The notes below the pieces were generated by a model. The model was not told the DNA's origin and did not search any database. It worked only from the letters and a program-made list of their open reading frames with translations. The translations under genes and the position numbers were made by a program. DNA of 64,000 bases, taken from Nitrospirota bacterium. GTDB lineage: Bacteria; JACPQY01. Positions 32,606 to 42,071 of this stretch are shown piece by piece. The first letter of the stretch is position 1, and the number at the start of each line of letters is the position of its first letter. Location of the stretch: NCBI GenBank assembly GCA_016180645.1, contig JACPAV010000018.1, positions 57,035-121,034 on the forward strand. Direction: 5' to 3'.

Positions 32606-34165
32606 ATGCGGTATCATGAACCCGTGTCCAGAGTATTGCTGTTAAATCCCCCCGGCCGTCGCCGCTATATTCGCGACAACTATTGCAGCCACGTTTCCAA
32701 GGGAAGGTACCTCTATCATCCCATCGATCTACTCGTCCAAAGTGGAATCCTGAGAGCGCGGGGAGAACAGAGCACCGTTATCGGGGTGCTGGACGCAATC
32801 GCCGAAGGTCTCAAACCGGAGGAGGGCCTCCGCCGCGTACAGGATTTCCGCCCTGACTTTGTGCTGAGTCTTGCCGGAATTGTCTCCTGGCCCGAAGACG
32901 CCGTTTTCCTCTCCGCCGTCAAGCATGCCACTCGCGCCGAAATGGCATTGACGGGAGACAAGCCTCTGTTCGAATGGCCAGAAATGATGGACCGGCTGCC
33001 TTGGATGGACGCCGTCCTATTGGACTACACCACCGACGCATTCGCCCGACACGTTTTCGATGGTCATGCCGCACGGGGTCTGGCGCTCCGGGGCGCCCGG
33101 AGACCGGCACGCGCAGGCCCGGAAATGGGCCCCCCGAACCGAGTCGTGAATGTCCCCCCCCCTTTCTGGGATGCTTTTCCCCTGTCTCGTTACCGCCTGA
33201 TGCAGGCGAGGCACCATCCCTTCATGACCGTGTTCGCAAGCCTGGGGTGTCCTTGGCGTTGTACCTTCTGTCCGATGGAACGCATCCCGTTCGTTCGGCG
33301 AGACCTCTCCAACCTGCTGGAGGAGCTGGATCAACTCCGCCGACTCGGCTACCGGGAGATCAAGTTTCGGGACCAAACGTTCGGGGCGGATCGCGACTAC
33401 TATGAGCAACTTTGCAGGGGAATGATTGCCTATCGATTGGGATTCGGTTGGAGCTGCGAAACTCGAACCGATGTTGTGGACTATCCATTCCTTTCATTGA
33501 TGAAGGAAGCCGGGTGCCATACGGTGATGATGGGAGTAGAAACTTCCACTCAGAATGTTCTTCGGCACACACGCAAGGGCCAGCGCCCCGGATCAGTGCC
33601 GAGTGCTTTCCAAGCTTGCCGAGAACTGGGAATGAAAAGCCTTGCTCATTTTATTATTGGCCTTCCCGGCGAGACCCCGGAAACCACGGAACGGCTGGTC
33701 GAATACGCTTTACAACTCCGGCCGACCTATGCGGCCTTCAATGTGGCCGGACCGGCGCCGGGAACGACCCTGCTGGATCGGGCCCTTGCGCAGGGCTGGT
33801 TACGCTCCAGCCGCGAGGCGATCGATAATTCCGATTCCTACCCACCCATGGAGCTGCCTGGATTTTCTTCCCGTGAAGTTTGGACATGGCACCGCAGAGC
33901 CGTCCGAAAGTTCTACCTGAGTCCATCCACGTGGCTCCGCATGGCCTCCAGCGTCAGGACGTTCCGCGAATGGCTTTGCCTGTTCTCGGAAGCCGTTTCC
34001 CTGCTTCAACGAATTCTGGTCCGGGCCCTTCGATGGAGTCCACACCCCCCAATCGCGCCATCCCCTTTCCATCCTACTGCCGGTCCTGACCATGGGACCG
34101 CCGTTCCGCACGCTGCGAGAGATGTTCTTCTCTCACGGCTTTTCTCAAGTTCGCCGACCTCTTGA
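32606..34165 (+). CDS. B12-type radical SAM protein (4)
   Basis: The 519-aa protein has a shortened N-terminal domain (RVLLLNPPGRRRYIR, then GVLDAIAEGL) and the radical SAM motif SLGCPWRCTFCPM. MGVETSTQNVLRHTRKG and FIIGLPGETPETTERL follow. The N-terminal domain lacks the usual glycine-rich B12 loop and has only PDFVLSLAGIVSWPED, so cobalamin binding is less sure. The stop overlaps a TTG start of a membrane protein (TTGA at 34162). It leads a four-gene coupled unit with two membrane proteins and a deacetylase. Confidence 0.78.
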   Translation: MRYHEPVSRVLLLNPPGRRRYIRDNYCSHVSKGRYLYHPIDLLVQSGILRARGEQSTVIGVLDAIAEGLKPEEGLRRVQDFRPDFVLSLAGIVSWPEDAVFLSAVKHATRAEMALTGDKPLFEWPEMMDRLPWMDAVLLDYTTDAFARHVFDGHAARGLALRGARRPARAGPEMGPPNRVVNVPPPFWDAFPLSRYRLMQARHHPFMTVFASLGCPWRCTFCPMERIPFVRRDLSNLLEELDQLRRLGYREIKFRDQTFGADRDYYEQLCRGMIAYRLGFGWSCETRTDVVDYPFLSLMKEAGCHTVMMGVETSTQNVLRHTRKGQRPGSVPSAFQACRELGMKSLAHFIIGLPGETPETTERLVEYALQLRPTYAAFNVAGPAPGTTLLDRALAQGWLRSSREAIDNSDSYPPMELPGFSSREVWTWHRRAVRKFYLSPSTWLRMASSVRTFREWLCLFSEAVSLLQRILVRALRWSPHPPIAPSPFHPTAGPDHGTAVPHAARDVLLSRLFSSSPTS

Positions 34166-35730
34166 GGATATCAACACCACGCGCTCCCGCCTTGCTGGCC
34201 GGGATCATCCTCACTTTCCTCGTCACCCGTCTCGCCACGCTCGGCTATTTTCTGGGAACGTTTGCCTCTTCGGTTGACGAGTTCATGTCCCAAGAACCCG
34301 CGCTGCGAATCCTGACGGAAGGCAGAACAATACCGAGCGACTATCTCCATACTCCTTTCGAGAGCCGCTTGTACGCCGCCTACCTCGCGATCCTCCATCG
34401 GATAGGCCTCCTCCCCGATCCCTTATCTTTCGAACCCCACTATTACCTGGCCAGCCGATGTATTTCTGCCGCGGCCGGAGTCGCGGCTATCTTTCTTTGC
34501 TACAGATTGGGCGCCCTGGTTGGAGGTGCATCCGCGGGACTCCTCGCGGCATTCTTTGTAGCCACCGCCCCCTTGCATTTCCTGCTCTCGGGCACTGCGG
34601 TTCCCCATACGGTTCTCTTGTGTCTCGTGACAAGCAGCTTCCTACTGGCCCACCGAGTCTCAAAGGCGCCTACGGTGCGACGGGACTTGCTGGCGGGAGT
34701 CCTCACGGGTCTGGCCTCTGCGCTCCGATACGATCCCCTGACCCTTGTGCCCATCGCTTCCGCCTACCTTTTTCCTCGAAAACATCTGCCCTTGTGGAGA
34801 ATATTGGGCGGGATCGGCCTGATCCTTTGCCTCGCGTTGCTCCTATTTGTAGCTTTGAATCCATCCGTGCTGACGCAACGATCCGGCTTCTGGGAACCGG
34901 ACCGCAACTATATCGTTCTCCGCTGGCAGCATCTTTTCAACAACGGGATTTCCACCGATCATCTTTGGCCCACCCTCCAGGCCCATTTCGCATTCGGAAT
35001 ACCCCATTCACTGGGCCTCACGACGGTCCTGCTCCCGGTGATCGGACTTTTGAAATTGGCGAGAATACGGAGTCCATGGTTTTGGATCTTCACCCTCTAT
35101 GCCGTTACCTATGGGGTTTTCCTGATCTTGTTCGCCTGGCATCCATACCTCAGCCCGTATCTCCATTTCCTGCCGGTCCTATCGGTAGGGGCCGCCATGG
35201 CATTTCAGACCACCACCCCGCGGAATCCCGGTCACACCCTCGCGCGCGCGCGATTCGTTGCGATACTCCTATGCTTGATCTACGGTGTGATGAACGTAGG
35301 GAGCATGCATTCGCAATTCACCCGTTACGAACAGGCCGCCTCCTGGGCGAAGGCACACAGTTCGGAGGATCGACCCTGGGTGATCTACCTGCCCTTTCCG
35401 GTGAGAAAAGACATGGTCGGAATCCGGTCGCCCCGGCCGGACGACGTGGAAGCCTTGTTCACCCTGCCCCCCGATCGATATGTCATCTCCCCACAGCTCG
35501 CCGCACTCATGACCCAGCGCATGTACCCGGAGCGTACGCCGCACATCGTCGAGGCGACCCGCAGGATCCTTTCGAATCAAGATCCTTGCTATCACGTTGT
35601 TGAGCGATGGACGCCTCACTCCCCACTTGAGCCGCTCATGCGCCGGATGGCCGGTCCCTACGCGGACCCCTCCGCCTACGCCGTCGAAAAAACGCCCGGT
35701 TGCACCGGCTCTTTCACCTTTCGCCCTTGA
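34162..35730 (+). CDS. Polytopic GT-C-like membrane protein (a)
   Basis: The 522-aa protein starts at TTG 34162, overlapping the previous stop. It has about ten hydrophobic spans in the N-terminal 400 residues and a soluble C-terminal part (residues ~400-522). The first loop contains DEFMSQEPALRILTEG, an acidic pattern seen in GT-C glycosyltransferases, which use polyprenyl-phosphate sugars at the outer side of the inner membrane. No full catalytic motif is certain. Its end overlaps the deacetylase start (TGATG). Alternative: transporter of unknown substrate. Confidence 0.65.
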   Translation: MRISTPRAPALLAGIILTFLVTRLATLGYFLGTFASSVDEFMSQEPALRILTEGRTIPSDYLHTPFESRLYAAYLAILHRIGLLPDPLSFEPHYYLASRCISAAAGVAAIFLCYRLGALVGGASAGLLAAFFVATAPLHFLLSGTAVPHTVLLCLVTSSFLLAHRVSKAPTVRRDLLAGVLTGLASALRYDPLTLVPIASAYLFPRKHLPLWRILGGIGLILCLALLLFVALNPSVLTQRSGFWEPDRNYIVLRWQHLFNNGISTDHLWPTLQAHFAFGIPHSLGLTTVLLPVIGLLKLARIRSPWFWIFTLYAVTYGVFLILFAWHPYLSPYLHFLPVLSVGAAMAFQTTTPRNPGHTLARARFVAILLCLIYGVMNVGSMHSQFTRYEQAASWAKAHSSEDRPWVIYLPFPVRKDMVGIRSPRPDDVEALFTLPPDRYVISPQLAALMTQRMYPERTPHIVEATRRILSNQDPCYHVVERWTPHSPLEPLMRRMAGPYADPSAYAVEKTPGCTGSFTFRP

Positions 35731-36566
35731 TGCACCCGGATACGCCTCGCTATGTTATGACGTTCGATCTGGAAGACTGGGCTGACGCGTTCTTGGTCCA
35801 GGCTCCAAAGCGGATACGAGAGCATCGCATTCGTGAGGGGCTGGACTGGGTGCTCCAGCTCTTGTCCGACGGCCATGCCGGCGCCACTTGTTTTGTGGTC
35901 GGCCGCCTGGCAAGGGAACATCCCGAATGGGTGCGTGAAATCGCGGGCCTCGGGCACGAGATTGCATGCCACGGACAAGACCATCAGAGAGTGGATAGAC
36001 TCACCGCGGCGCAATTCCGGGAGCAGGCGCGAACTTCAAAAAGATTGATCGAGGATTTGACCGGACAACGGGCCGTGGGCTATCGTGCCCCGGGCTTTTC
36101 CATTACCTTCCGCGCTCCCTGGGCGTTCGACATCCTGAGCGAGGAGGAATTTCAGTTCGATTCGAGTTGCTACCTTGAGCACTGGCCATGGAGACTCCCC
36201 CCCTCGGGGATCCACGAAATCCCTCTGGCCACGGCCAGAGCAGGACCGTTCTGCCTGCCTTTCTCGGGGGGGACAACAATGAAATGGCTCCCTTACCGCC
36301 TGTTCGCCTGGGGTCTGCGGCGGGCCCGTTCTTCGTTTCCCGCCGTTGCCGTCTATCTTCACCCGTGGGACTTTTTCCCGCCCCCTAAGGGGATGGGAGG
36401 GGCTGCCAGTCATTACCTGTTTCATCGCCATCAAGGCAGGCATCTCTTTTACAAATGGCAAAGACTCTTGTCTGAGATGACGTGGGTTCGGGCATGCGAC
36501 ACGCTGCCCGAACACCTTCAGGCAGCCTCTGCCAGGCACGGGGTCCGCCCGAATCTTTCGAAGTGA
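35730..36566 (+). CDS. Polysaccharide deacetylase (NodB-like, DUF3473/XrtA-associated type)
   Basis: The 278-aa enzyme opens with TFDLEDWADAF (D13, E15, D16), the variant of the NodB metal site used by exopolysaccharide/exosortase-linked deacetylases. H81 and H85 in CHGQDHQRV bind the metal; GYRAPGFSIT is the third motif. Its end (VAVYLHPWDFFPPPKG) carries the catalytic His. There is no signal peptide, so it is probably cytosolic and acts on a lipid-linked sugar. ATG 35730 overlaps the previous stop, and its own stop overlaps the next GTG (36563). Confidence 0.88.
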   Translation: MHPDTPRYVMTFDLEDWADAFLVQAPKRIREHRIREGLDWVLQLLSDGHAGATCFVVGRLAREHPEWVREIAGLGHEIACHGQDHQRVDRLTAAQFREQARTSKRLIEDLTGQRAVGYRAPGFSITFRAPWAFDILSEEEFQFDSSCYLEHWPWRLPPSGIHEIPLATARAGPFCLPFSGGTTMKWLPYRLFAWGLRRARSSFPAVAVYLHPWDFFPPPKGMGGAASHYLFHRHQGRHLFYKWQRLLSEMTWVRACDTLPEHLQAASARHGVRPNLSK

Positions 36567-38371
36567 AAGCGGACATCGCCCTCTTCGGCATCGGGGCCGG
36601 TCTCGGGCTTCTTTTCTGGGACCTCCCATTTGTCAAGCCGGGATACTCCCTCTTCATCAACCTCTCTTACTCCATGGACCTGGATCCATGGGACTTTTTT
36701 TTTCAACCGCAAGGACGAACCTACCGTCCCCTTCAGACGTTGTTGAATCTTGGACTGTACCATCTATGGGGGACCCGCCCTGGACCGTATCACCTTGTCC
36801 CGATGCTGTGCTTGGCCGGCACCGCGGTGGCGGTCCGCCATTTTCTCCTTGAAACGGGTGTTGGGAGAAGAAAGTCCTTCGCCATCTCCTGCCTTTCGTT
36901 CGCCACGCTTCCTTTCATCTATGAGACGATGGCAGGAACGGAGCCCGGCCTTATCTCCATGGCGTCGACCTGCGCGGCTCTGCTCTGTCTCCTCCGCTCG
37001 CGCAAGGGAAAAGTCCGATGGGGGTGGATGGCGGGATTCCTCGCTTTTTCCCTCATCACCCTGTTGTCGAAGGAGATCGCGCGTGCCTTCTTCATCCCCA
37101 TCTTGCTGCTGACGGGATTCTTCTTCGGCAAACAGCGCCACATCCTGTACGGCATCATGGCGGTCCTCTCGCTGACGCTCCTGACCACCCTTCCGCTCAT
37201 GCGCGCGGTGGACACATGGACGTCCGGCCGGATCGACATCGATGCGGGGATGGGATGGCCCTTCCTGGAAACCGCTCTGACGGTGAATGCCATGGCCATG
37301 ATGTCCGCGTTGGGTCCTCAGGTGGGAATCCTCTGGCTTCTGGGTGCGGCGTGCCGGGCGCCCACTCGGGCCGCAAAACTTGTTCTGCTGGCCTGCTCTC
37401 TTGGCCCCGCCTGCGCTCTCCTCCTCTCTCCGCCCATCGGTTATGCCTTCTTCGCTGGAACGTTCTACTTTTCGGGCGAATCCGCCCGGCTTTTCGAAAT
37501 CCTGGGCGGCTCGGCGGTCGCCGGTCTTGCGGCCTGGCTCGTGTGGGGCGATGACCGCGAACGATTTTTCTCTTCCGCCATCCTGACCACCTGCGCCGTC
37601 TATGCGGTCGTCCCCCTGATCTACAAGGAAACGCGCGTGGAACCGACGGCTCGGCATTTTATCTATTTGGTCCCCTGGTCGGTCGCGCTCACGGTCACGG
37701 CGCTCTCGCGCGCGTGGACCGTCACCTCACCACGATTCCCGGCCTGCGTACTGCGAGCGTGGACGCTCGCCATCGCGCTCAGTTGGTTCTATTCGCTCCT
37801 GGCGTTCAGCACCAATGCCGCATCCCAAGTGGGAGCGATTGCGCGAGCCGAGTGGAAGGGTCATGAGTATGTCCGAGATCAACCCAACGCGACCTTTCGC
37901 CTCCTCTCGCCCGGCGATGCCTGGGACCTTGCGAGCTACACCCTGGAGTTTCTGGCTCCAGATCGACTCCCAAGCTTCCTCCAGACACCGCGGATCTTTT
38001 CGCTCTCGAAAATCGCACGCACCCACGCCGCGCTGGGTTCTGGAGGCGAGTTTTGGGGATACTATTCGAGATCCGAAATCTCAGATCCGGCGGACCGGAT
38101 GTTTCAGCAGTCCCTGAACTTTGACGAGTACTACGGCCGCATGGCGCGCTGGGAACACGTCTACGTCATGGAAGGCCTTAAACCTTCACCCTTGCTGTCG
38201 GATTTCAAGAGATTCGGCAAGGTGTTGTTCCGGCAGGAGGAGCGTTACACACGTCTGCCCTTGTGGTTCTCGCACGCGATACAGAGACGTCGTTTCAGAC
38301 TCCCCCTGATCGAACATCGGATCTACCCGGTAGAAATATTCGAGCTTCTTCTGCCCTCGCTAGGACACTAG
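36563..38371 (+). CDS. Polytopic GT-C-like membrane protein (b)
   Basis: The 602-aa protein starts at GTG 36563 (GTGA overlap). The N-terminus has SMDLDPWDFFFQPQG then YRPLQTLLNLGLYHLWG, matching the acidic loop plus RPL..L pattern of TMTC/PMT-like GT-C enzymes. About twelve spans follow up to residue ~430, then a soluble C-terminal region of ~170 residues. It probably transfers a sugar from a polyprenyl carrier. Its end overlaps the convergent radical SAM gene by 12 nt. Confidence 0.65.
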   Translation: MKADIALFGIGAGLGLLFWDLPFVKPGYSLFINLSYSMDLDPWDFFFQPQGRTYRPLQTLLNLGLYHLWGTRPGPYHLVPMLCLAGTAVAVRHFLLETGVGRRKSFAISCLSFATLPFIYETMAGTEPGLISMASTCAALLCLLRSRKGKVRWGWMAGFLAFSLITLLSKEIARAFFIPILLLTGFFFGKQRHILYGIMAVLSLTLLTTLPLMRAVDTWTSGRIDIDAGMGWPFLETALTVNAMAMMSALGPQVGILWLLGAACRAPTRAAKLVLLACSLGPACALLLSPPIGYAFFAGTFYFSGESARLFEILGGSAVAGLAAWLVWGDDRERFFSSAILTTCAVYAVVPLIYKETRVEPTARHFIYLVPWSVALTVTALSRAWTVTSPRFPACVLRAWTLAIALSWFYSLLAFSTNAASQVGAIARAEWKGHEYVRDQPNATFRLLSPGDAWDLASYTLEFLAPDRLPSFLQTPRIFSLSKIARTHAALGSGGEFWGYYSRSEISDPADRMFQQSLNFDEYYGRMARWEHVYVMEGLKPSPLLSDFKRFGKVLFRQEERYTRLPLWFSHAIQRRRFRLPLIEHRIYPVEIFELLLPSLGH

Positions 38372-39757
38372 CGAGGGAAAATTGGCTGTCCGTCGGTCAA
38401 AGTTGCCTGCGGCCCGCATGTAACTGAGCGCCTCCCACCAAGCAATCCCCAAGATGTCCTTGTCCAAACCGGCGGACAGCAGCCGAAACCATGGCTGAAG
38501 CCGCAATCTTCTGCGTCCCGCCAAGAAACGGACCGTACCTTTCAGCGCCGGCCAACGAACGGCAAGGCGAAAGAGGTAGTACAAGTTGGCGATCCGCTCG
38601 TCCGAGGTGCTCCGCCGTTCGGGAAGCCATCCCTGAGTCAAGTCCGGGAGGTCGGTCGGAACGCTTTCCCCCAGGGGCGTTCCCGGCAAAGGAATGTACA
38701 GGGCCACCCGCGCGTCCGGGATGCCCACCGAAACGTTCCACTCCAAAGTCTGCCAAGCCTCCTCAAATGACTCCTGAGGCCACCCGATAACGTTCAGCCC
38801 CACGCATCGGATTCCAGAGCTTGTCAGCCTTCGGCAGGCCTCCTTGTATTCCCGATCCTTGCCCATCCCCTTCAGGGCTTCGCGAAGGCTTTCCCGCCCC
38901 GTTTCCACGCCCATGCCCACGGCACGGCACCCCGCCCTCGCCAGCAGCGGCACGGAGCGTTCGTTGATCATCGATGCCGTCATGTTGCAATAAAAAGGCA
39001 ACGCCACTCTCGCGTGGTAGGCCTGCGCGAATTCTTCCAGCCAGCTCACATGGGATCCGAAGAGGTCATCCGAAAACACAACGAACTTGAGGGGATGCCG
39101 CGCGCGCACTCGCTCAATCTCGTCGATCACGCGGGCCACCGATTTGCGTCGCACGGAATGCTGATGTCCAGGCGCCAACCGTCTGATCCCCGATATGTAA
39201 CAGAATGAGCAATCGTGAAGGCAGCCCCGGCTGGACAGGAACTTCTTCACGCTGAAGCGAGCCGCGGGGTGATATCGAAAGTATAGATCGCGATCGGGGA
39301 AAGGCATCTCGTCAAGCGAATCCACTCTCGCGAGTCCGACATCGGGTCCCGCATCTTTGGTCCCGAGCCCCGGGATCGACCCCACCTGCCCCCCTCGCTC
39401 CAGCGCGCGGCAAAGGTGTGAGACGGGGATTTCCGCCTCTCCCCGGCAAACATAGTCGACAGAAGCGTCTCGGAGAACGTCTCCCTGAAAGGTGGGCAAA
39501 CTGCCCAGCAGGATGACGGGCCGGTCTAGATGGGCCTTGGCCTCACGAGCGATCCGGAGCGCCCAGCCTGCGGCCAGAATCGAACTGGGAATGGCTACAA
39601 GGTCGGGGCGCCACGCCGCCGCCTTCTCCCAAAGAGGTCTTTCGAGACGTTCGATCAACAGGTGGGTTTCGTTGCCTGAAGCCTTCAGGAATGCCGAGAG
39701 ATCGGCGAGAACCGGTGATTCGTCGATCAGAGCATGTTGGACAAACAGAACCCTCAC
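38360..39757 (-). CDS. B12-type radical SAM protein (5)
   Basis: The 465-aa protein starts at GTG 39757 and converges on the membrane protein gene (12-nt overlap). The N-terminal Rossmann-like domain has VAIPSSILAAGWALRIA, VILLGSLPTF and VCRGEAEIPVSHLCRAL. The motif RGCLHDCSFC is followed by VFSDDLFGSHVSW and MGVETGRESLREALKGMG, then LNVIGWPQESFEEAWQTL. The C-terminal ~100 residues are basic and helical. No partner is on the same strand immediately downstream. It faces a divergent GT-C-like gene at 39834. Confidence 0.84.
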   Translation of the reverse strand: MRVLFVQHALIDESPVLADLSAFLKASGNETHLLIERLERPLWEKAAAWRPDLVAIPSSILAAGWALRIAREAKAHLDRPVILLGSLPTFQGDVLRDASVDYVCRGEAEIPVSHLCRALERGGQVGSIPGLGTKDAGPDVGLARVDSLDEMPFPDRDLYFRYHPAARFSVKKFLSSRGCLHDCSFCYISGIRRLAPGHQHSVRRKSVARVIDEIERVRARHPLKFVVFSDDLFGSHVSWLEEFAQAYHARVALPFYCNMTASMINERSVPLLARAGCRAVGMGVETGRESLREALKGMGKDREYKEACRRLTSSGIRCVGLNVIGWPQESFEEAWQTLEWNVSVGIPDARVALYIPLPGTPLGESVPTDLPDLTQGWLPERRSTSDERIANLYYLFRLAVRWPALKGTVRFLAGRRRLRLQPWFRLLSAGLDKDILGIAWWEALSYMRAAGNFDRRTANFPSLVS

Positions 39758-39833
39758 CGGTTCATACTACCCCCGCTTGGGAGCCTTGACAAAACTCCTG
39801 AGAGGAGGCGTATTTCATCCCAAGGATCGGCAC

Positions 39834-42068
39834 ATGACGTTGAAACCGCACCGCCAGGCCATGTCAAACCTCAGAAGGGGTTGGGGATGCGCTCTCGCCG
39901 CGGCGATGATCGCGGCGGGTTGGCTGCACCTCAAGTCTGTGGGCTCCGGCGTCCTCCCGGAGGAGCTCATGGCCTATGATGTGGCGCGAGGGATCGCAGC
40001 GGGTGAGCCTCCCCCGCTGCTTCTCAATTCGTACATGCTTCCGTTCTATGAGTATGCGCTGGCCCCCCTCACGGAGCTGGGCCCGATCTCGGCCAGGCTG
40101 CTGGCGAAAGCGGGCGCCGTCGGCTCCATCGGTCTGACGTTTGTGCTCACCCGCCTTTGGCTCGGCACTACACCCGCCCTATGGGCTTCAGCTCTTTTCG
40201 GCGGCTCCACCTTCCTTTTTTACCTGTCCAGTCACGGAGCCTACTTTCAAACCCCCCTATGGTCGCTTCTCACTCTCACGCTTTTCTCGGCCGGCTGGAA
40301 AAGGGCGTCCGGCATCCTGATCGCCGCGTCCGGTCTCTCCTTCGGCCTGGAGATGGGATTCCTTCTTTTCTTTTCCATCACTCCCCTCGTGATCGGGCTC
40401 TTCTGTCTTCTGGCCGGGACTTGGCGGAGAACCCTTCGCGTTGGCCTCTGGTTTGTTCTCGGCTCATCCGTGGTTCTCCTTCCCCTCGGTTGGTCGCTCC
40501 TCCGGAATCACCCGAGCGACCTGTTCCTCTTCTGGGACGCCTTGGCCGGGGGCGGTCCGCACATGCACATCGAGGTCAAGCGACCCTTGACGTCCCACCT
40601 CGTGCCCAAGTTCTTGGAGTTCCTCCAAGGTCTTTGGTACTGCCTGATCGGCCGTCTGCCGTTGTGGCCGCGGGTCGATCTTCTCGCCATCCCGCTTCTC
40701 TTTCTGTGCGCCCTCGTCGGCCTGCACCGTCATGCGAACAAGACGGCCCGAGAGGCCAACCTTTTCTTGCTGGCATGGTTCTACTCGGCCCTCGTCGTCC
40801 TTTCATGGATCGTCACCTGGCTGCATCCCCACGAATCCGCCGGGGGGGAGATCATGCTGCGCCCTCTGTGGTACTACTTGGTCCTTTTCCCGATGCCCTT
40901 CATGGCCATTGCACGTTTTGCGGGCGCGACGGATAGGGGAGAGCCACGCTCCAGGCGCGGAATAGTTCTGGCCATTGCCGCCTGTACCCCATTCCTGCAA
41001 CTGTGGACCGTCGCCTCTGAAGTGATCCCCGTCCAAAACGCCAACCAACGCGCCGCTCTTGATTTCATTCGTTCCCGACTGAACCATGTTGATCTCGTGT
41101 TCAGCAACGTCAACATATTCAACTATGGCGACCTCAAGGAATTCCGGCCGGCCATCCGTCCGAGCCAAGACTTTTACGAATCACAGGGCCGATGGCTACC
41201 GGCGGATTCCGGTGCGTTCCTATCTCGCTTTCCTTACTTCATCTATGCCCGACAGATCACGGATACGTACAACGCAACGCTTCGGGGAGAGGCGGAGAGT
41301 CCTGTGCCCGCTCTCATCTCCTTCTCCGACCTGCCGATCCAGCCGCCGCACAGTCCATCCCCATCCAAGCCCATGGCGTTCAGGGAATTGAACATTGCCT
41401 ACCTCCTCCGTGTAACGCCTGTAGGTCGGGAATCGCCCAGGATCGGGCCAACAACCTCAACGTCCGGAGTTGACCGTACGGAGCCGGCCCTACGCAAATC
41501 CTTCGCGGGGATCTCGCCCATTCAAACGTGGAACTTCGCCGGCCGGAGAAATTATGTCCTGTATGTCGTGCCGATATCGGTTCCCACAGCGGCTCCCGCG
41601 AAGTTCCTTTTCGAACCCCGCGCGGACGAATCCCTACCGGGATCATACGCGGGTACCCGAGGGCAGTTGTTTCTCGACGCCATCGGGTTTGGATGGGACC
41701 ACAATCTATGGCTGGAGGAGGTGTCGGCCGTAGACGCAGCCGGCGAACCCAGGCGTGGCTTGTCCTCCGCTCTGTCGAACGCCTTCCGATGGAAGGTGGG
41801 ACCGGGCCGGTATGTCGTTACATTGACCTGGTTTCACTCCTGCGTCGGTGATCCCAACCTGATGGTGGAGAACGTCCCCTTGCGACTCCTTCCGGCCGGA
41901 GACTGCGGGACCGGGGGCCGGCCGACGACTCTCGAGTCGTCTTCACCCGTCGAGGTGAGCGACGGCCGTCTGGACCTCGTCATTCAACCCACGCCTGGAG
42001 GTTGGAAAACATGGGGATTGGTTTCTCTCGAGATTAGGCCCATCGAGGCGTCCCTCGGGGCGCGCTAG
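39834..42068 (+). CDS. Large GT-C-like membrane protein with C-terminal soluble domain (c)
   Basis: The 744-aa protein starts at ATG 39834, with AAGGA 8 nt upstream; the frame is open upstream but without homology. A TTGACA at 39786-39791 lies 48 nt ahead. About ten hydrophobic spans fill residues 10-410. The first loop has GVLPEELMAYDVARGIAAGE, an acidic pattern of GT-C proteins. The remaining ~330 residues are soluble, ending in a beta-rich domain with a possible disulfide (FHSCVGDPN..DCGTG). It probably builds or anchors a surface glycan. The next gene is the convergent methyltransferase, 3 nt away. Confidence 0.62.
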   Translation: MTLKPHRQAMSNLRRGWGCALAAAMIAAGWLHLKSVGSGVLPEELMAYDVARGIAAGEPPPLLLNSYMLPFYEYALAPLTELGPISARLLAKAGAVGSIGLTFVLTRLWLGTTPALWASALFGGSTFLFYLSSHGAYFQTPLWSLLTLTLFSAGWKRASGILIAASGLSFGLEMGFLLFFSITPLVIGLFCLLAGTWRRTLRVGLWFVLGSSVVLLPLGWSLLRNHPSDLFLFWDALAGGGPHMHIEVKRPLTSHLVPKFLEFLQGLWYCLIGRLPLWPRVDLLAIPLLFLCALVGLHRHANKTAREANLFLLAWFYSALVVLSWIVTWLHPHESAGGEIMLRPLWYYLVLFPMPFMAIARFAGATDRGEPRSRRGIVLAIAACTPFLQLWTVASEVIPVQNANQRAALDFIRSRLNHVDLVFSNVNIFNYGDLKEFRPAIRPSQDFYESQGRWLPADSGAFLSRFPYFIYARQITDTYNATLRGEAESPVPALISFSDLPIQPPHSPSPSKPMAFRELNIAYLLRVTPVGRESPRIGPTTSTSGVDRTEPALRKSFAGISPIQTWNFAGRRNYVLYVVPISVPTAAPAKFLFEPRADESLPGSYAGTRGQLFLDAIGFGWDHNLWLEEVSAVDAAGEPRRGLSSALSNAFRWKVGPGRYVVTLTWFHSCVGDPNLMVENVPLRLLPAGDCGTGGRPTTLESSSPVEVSDGRLDLVIQPTPGGWKTWGLVSLEIRPIEASLGAR

Positions 42069-42071
42069 TCT

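Noticed and set aside
39786..39816. Promoter before the large membrane protein at 39834
   Set aside because: TTGACA is perfect, but the best -10 (TATTTC) is 19 nt away, so I did not list it as a feature.
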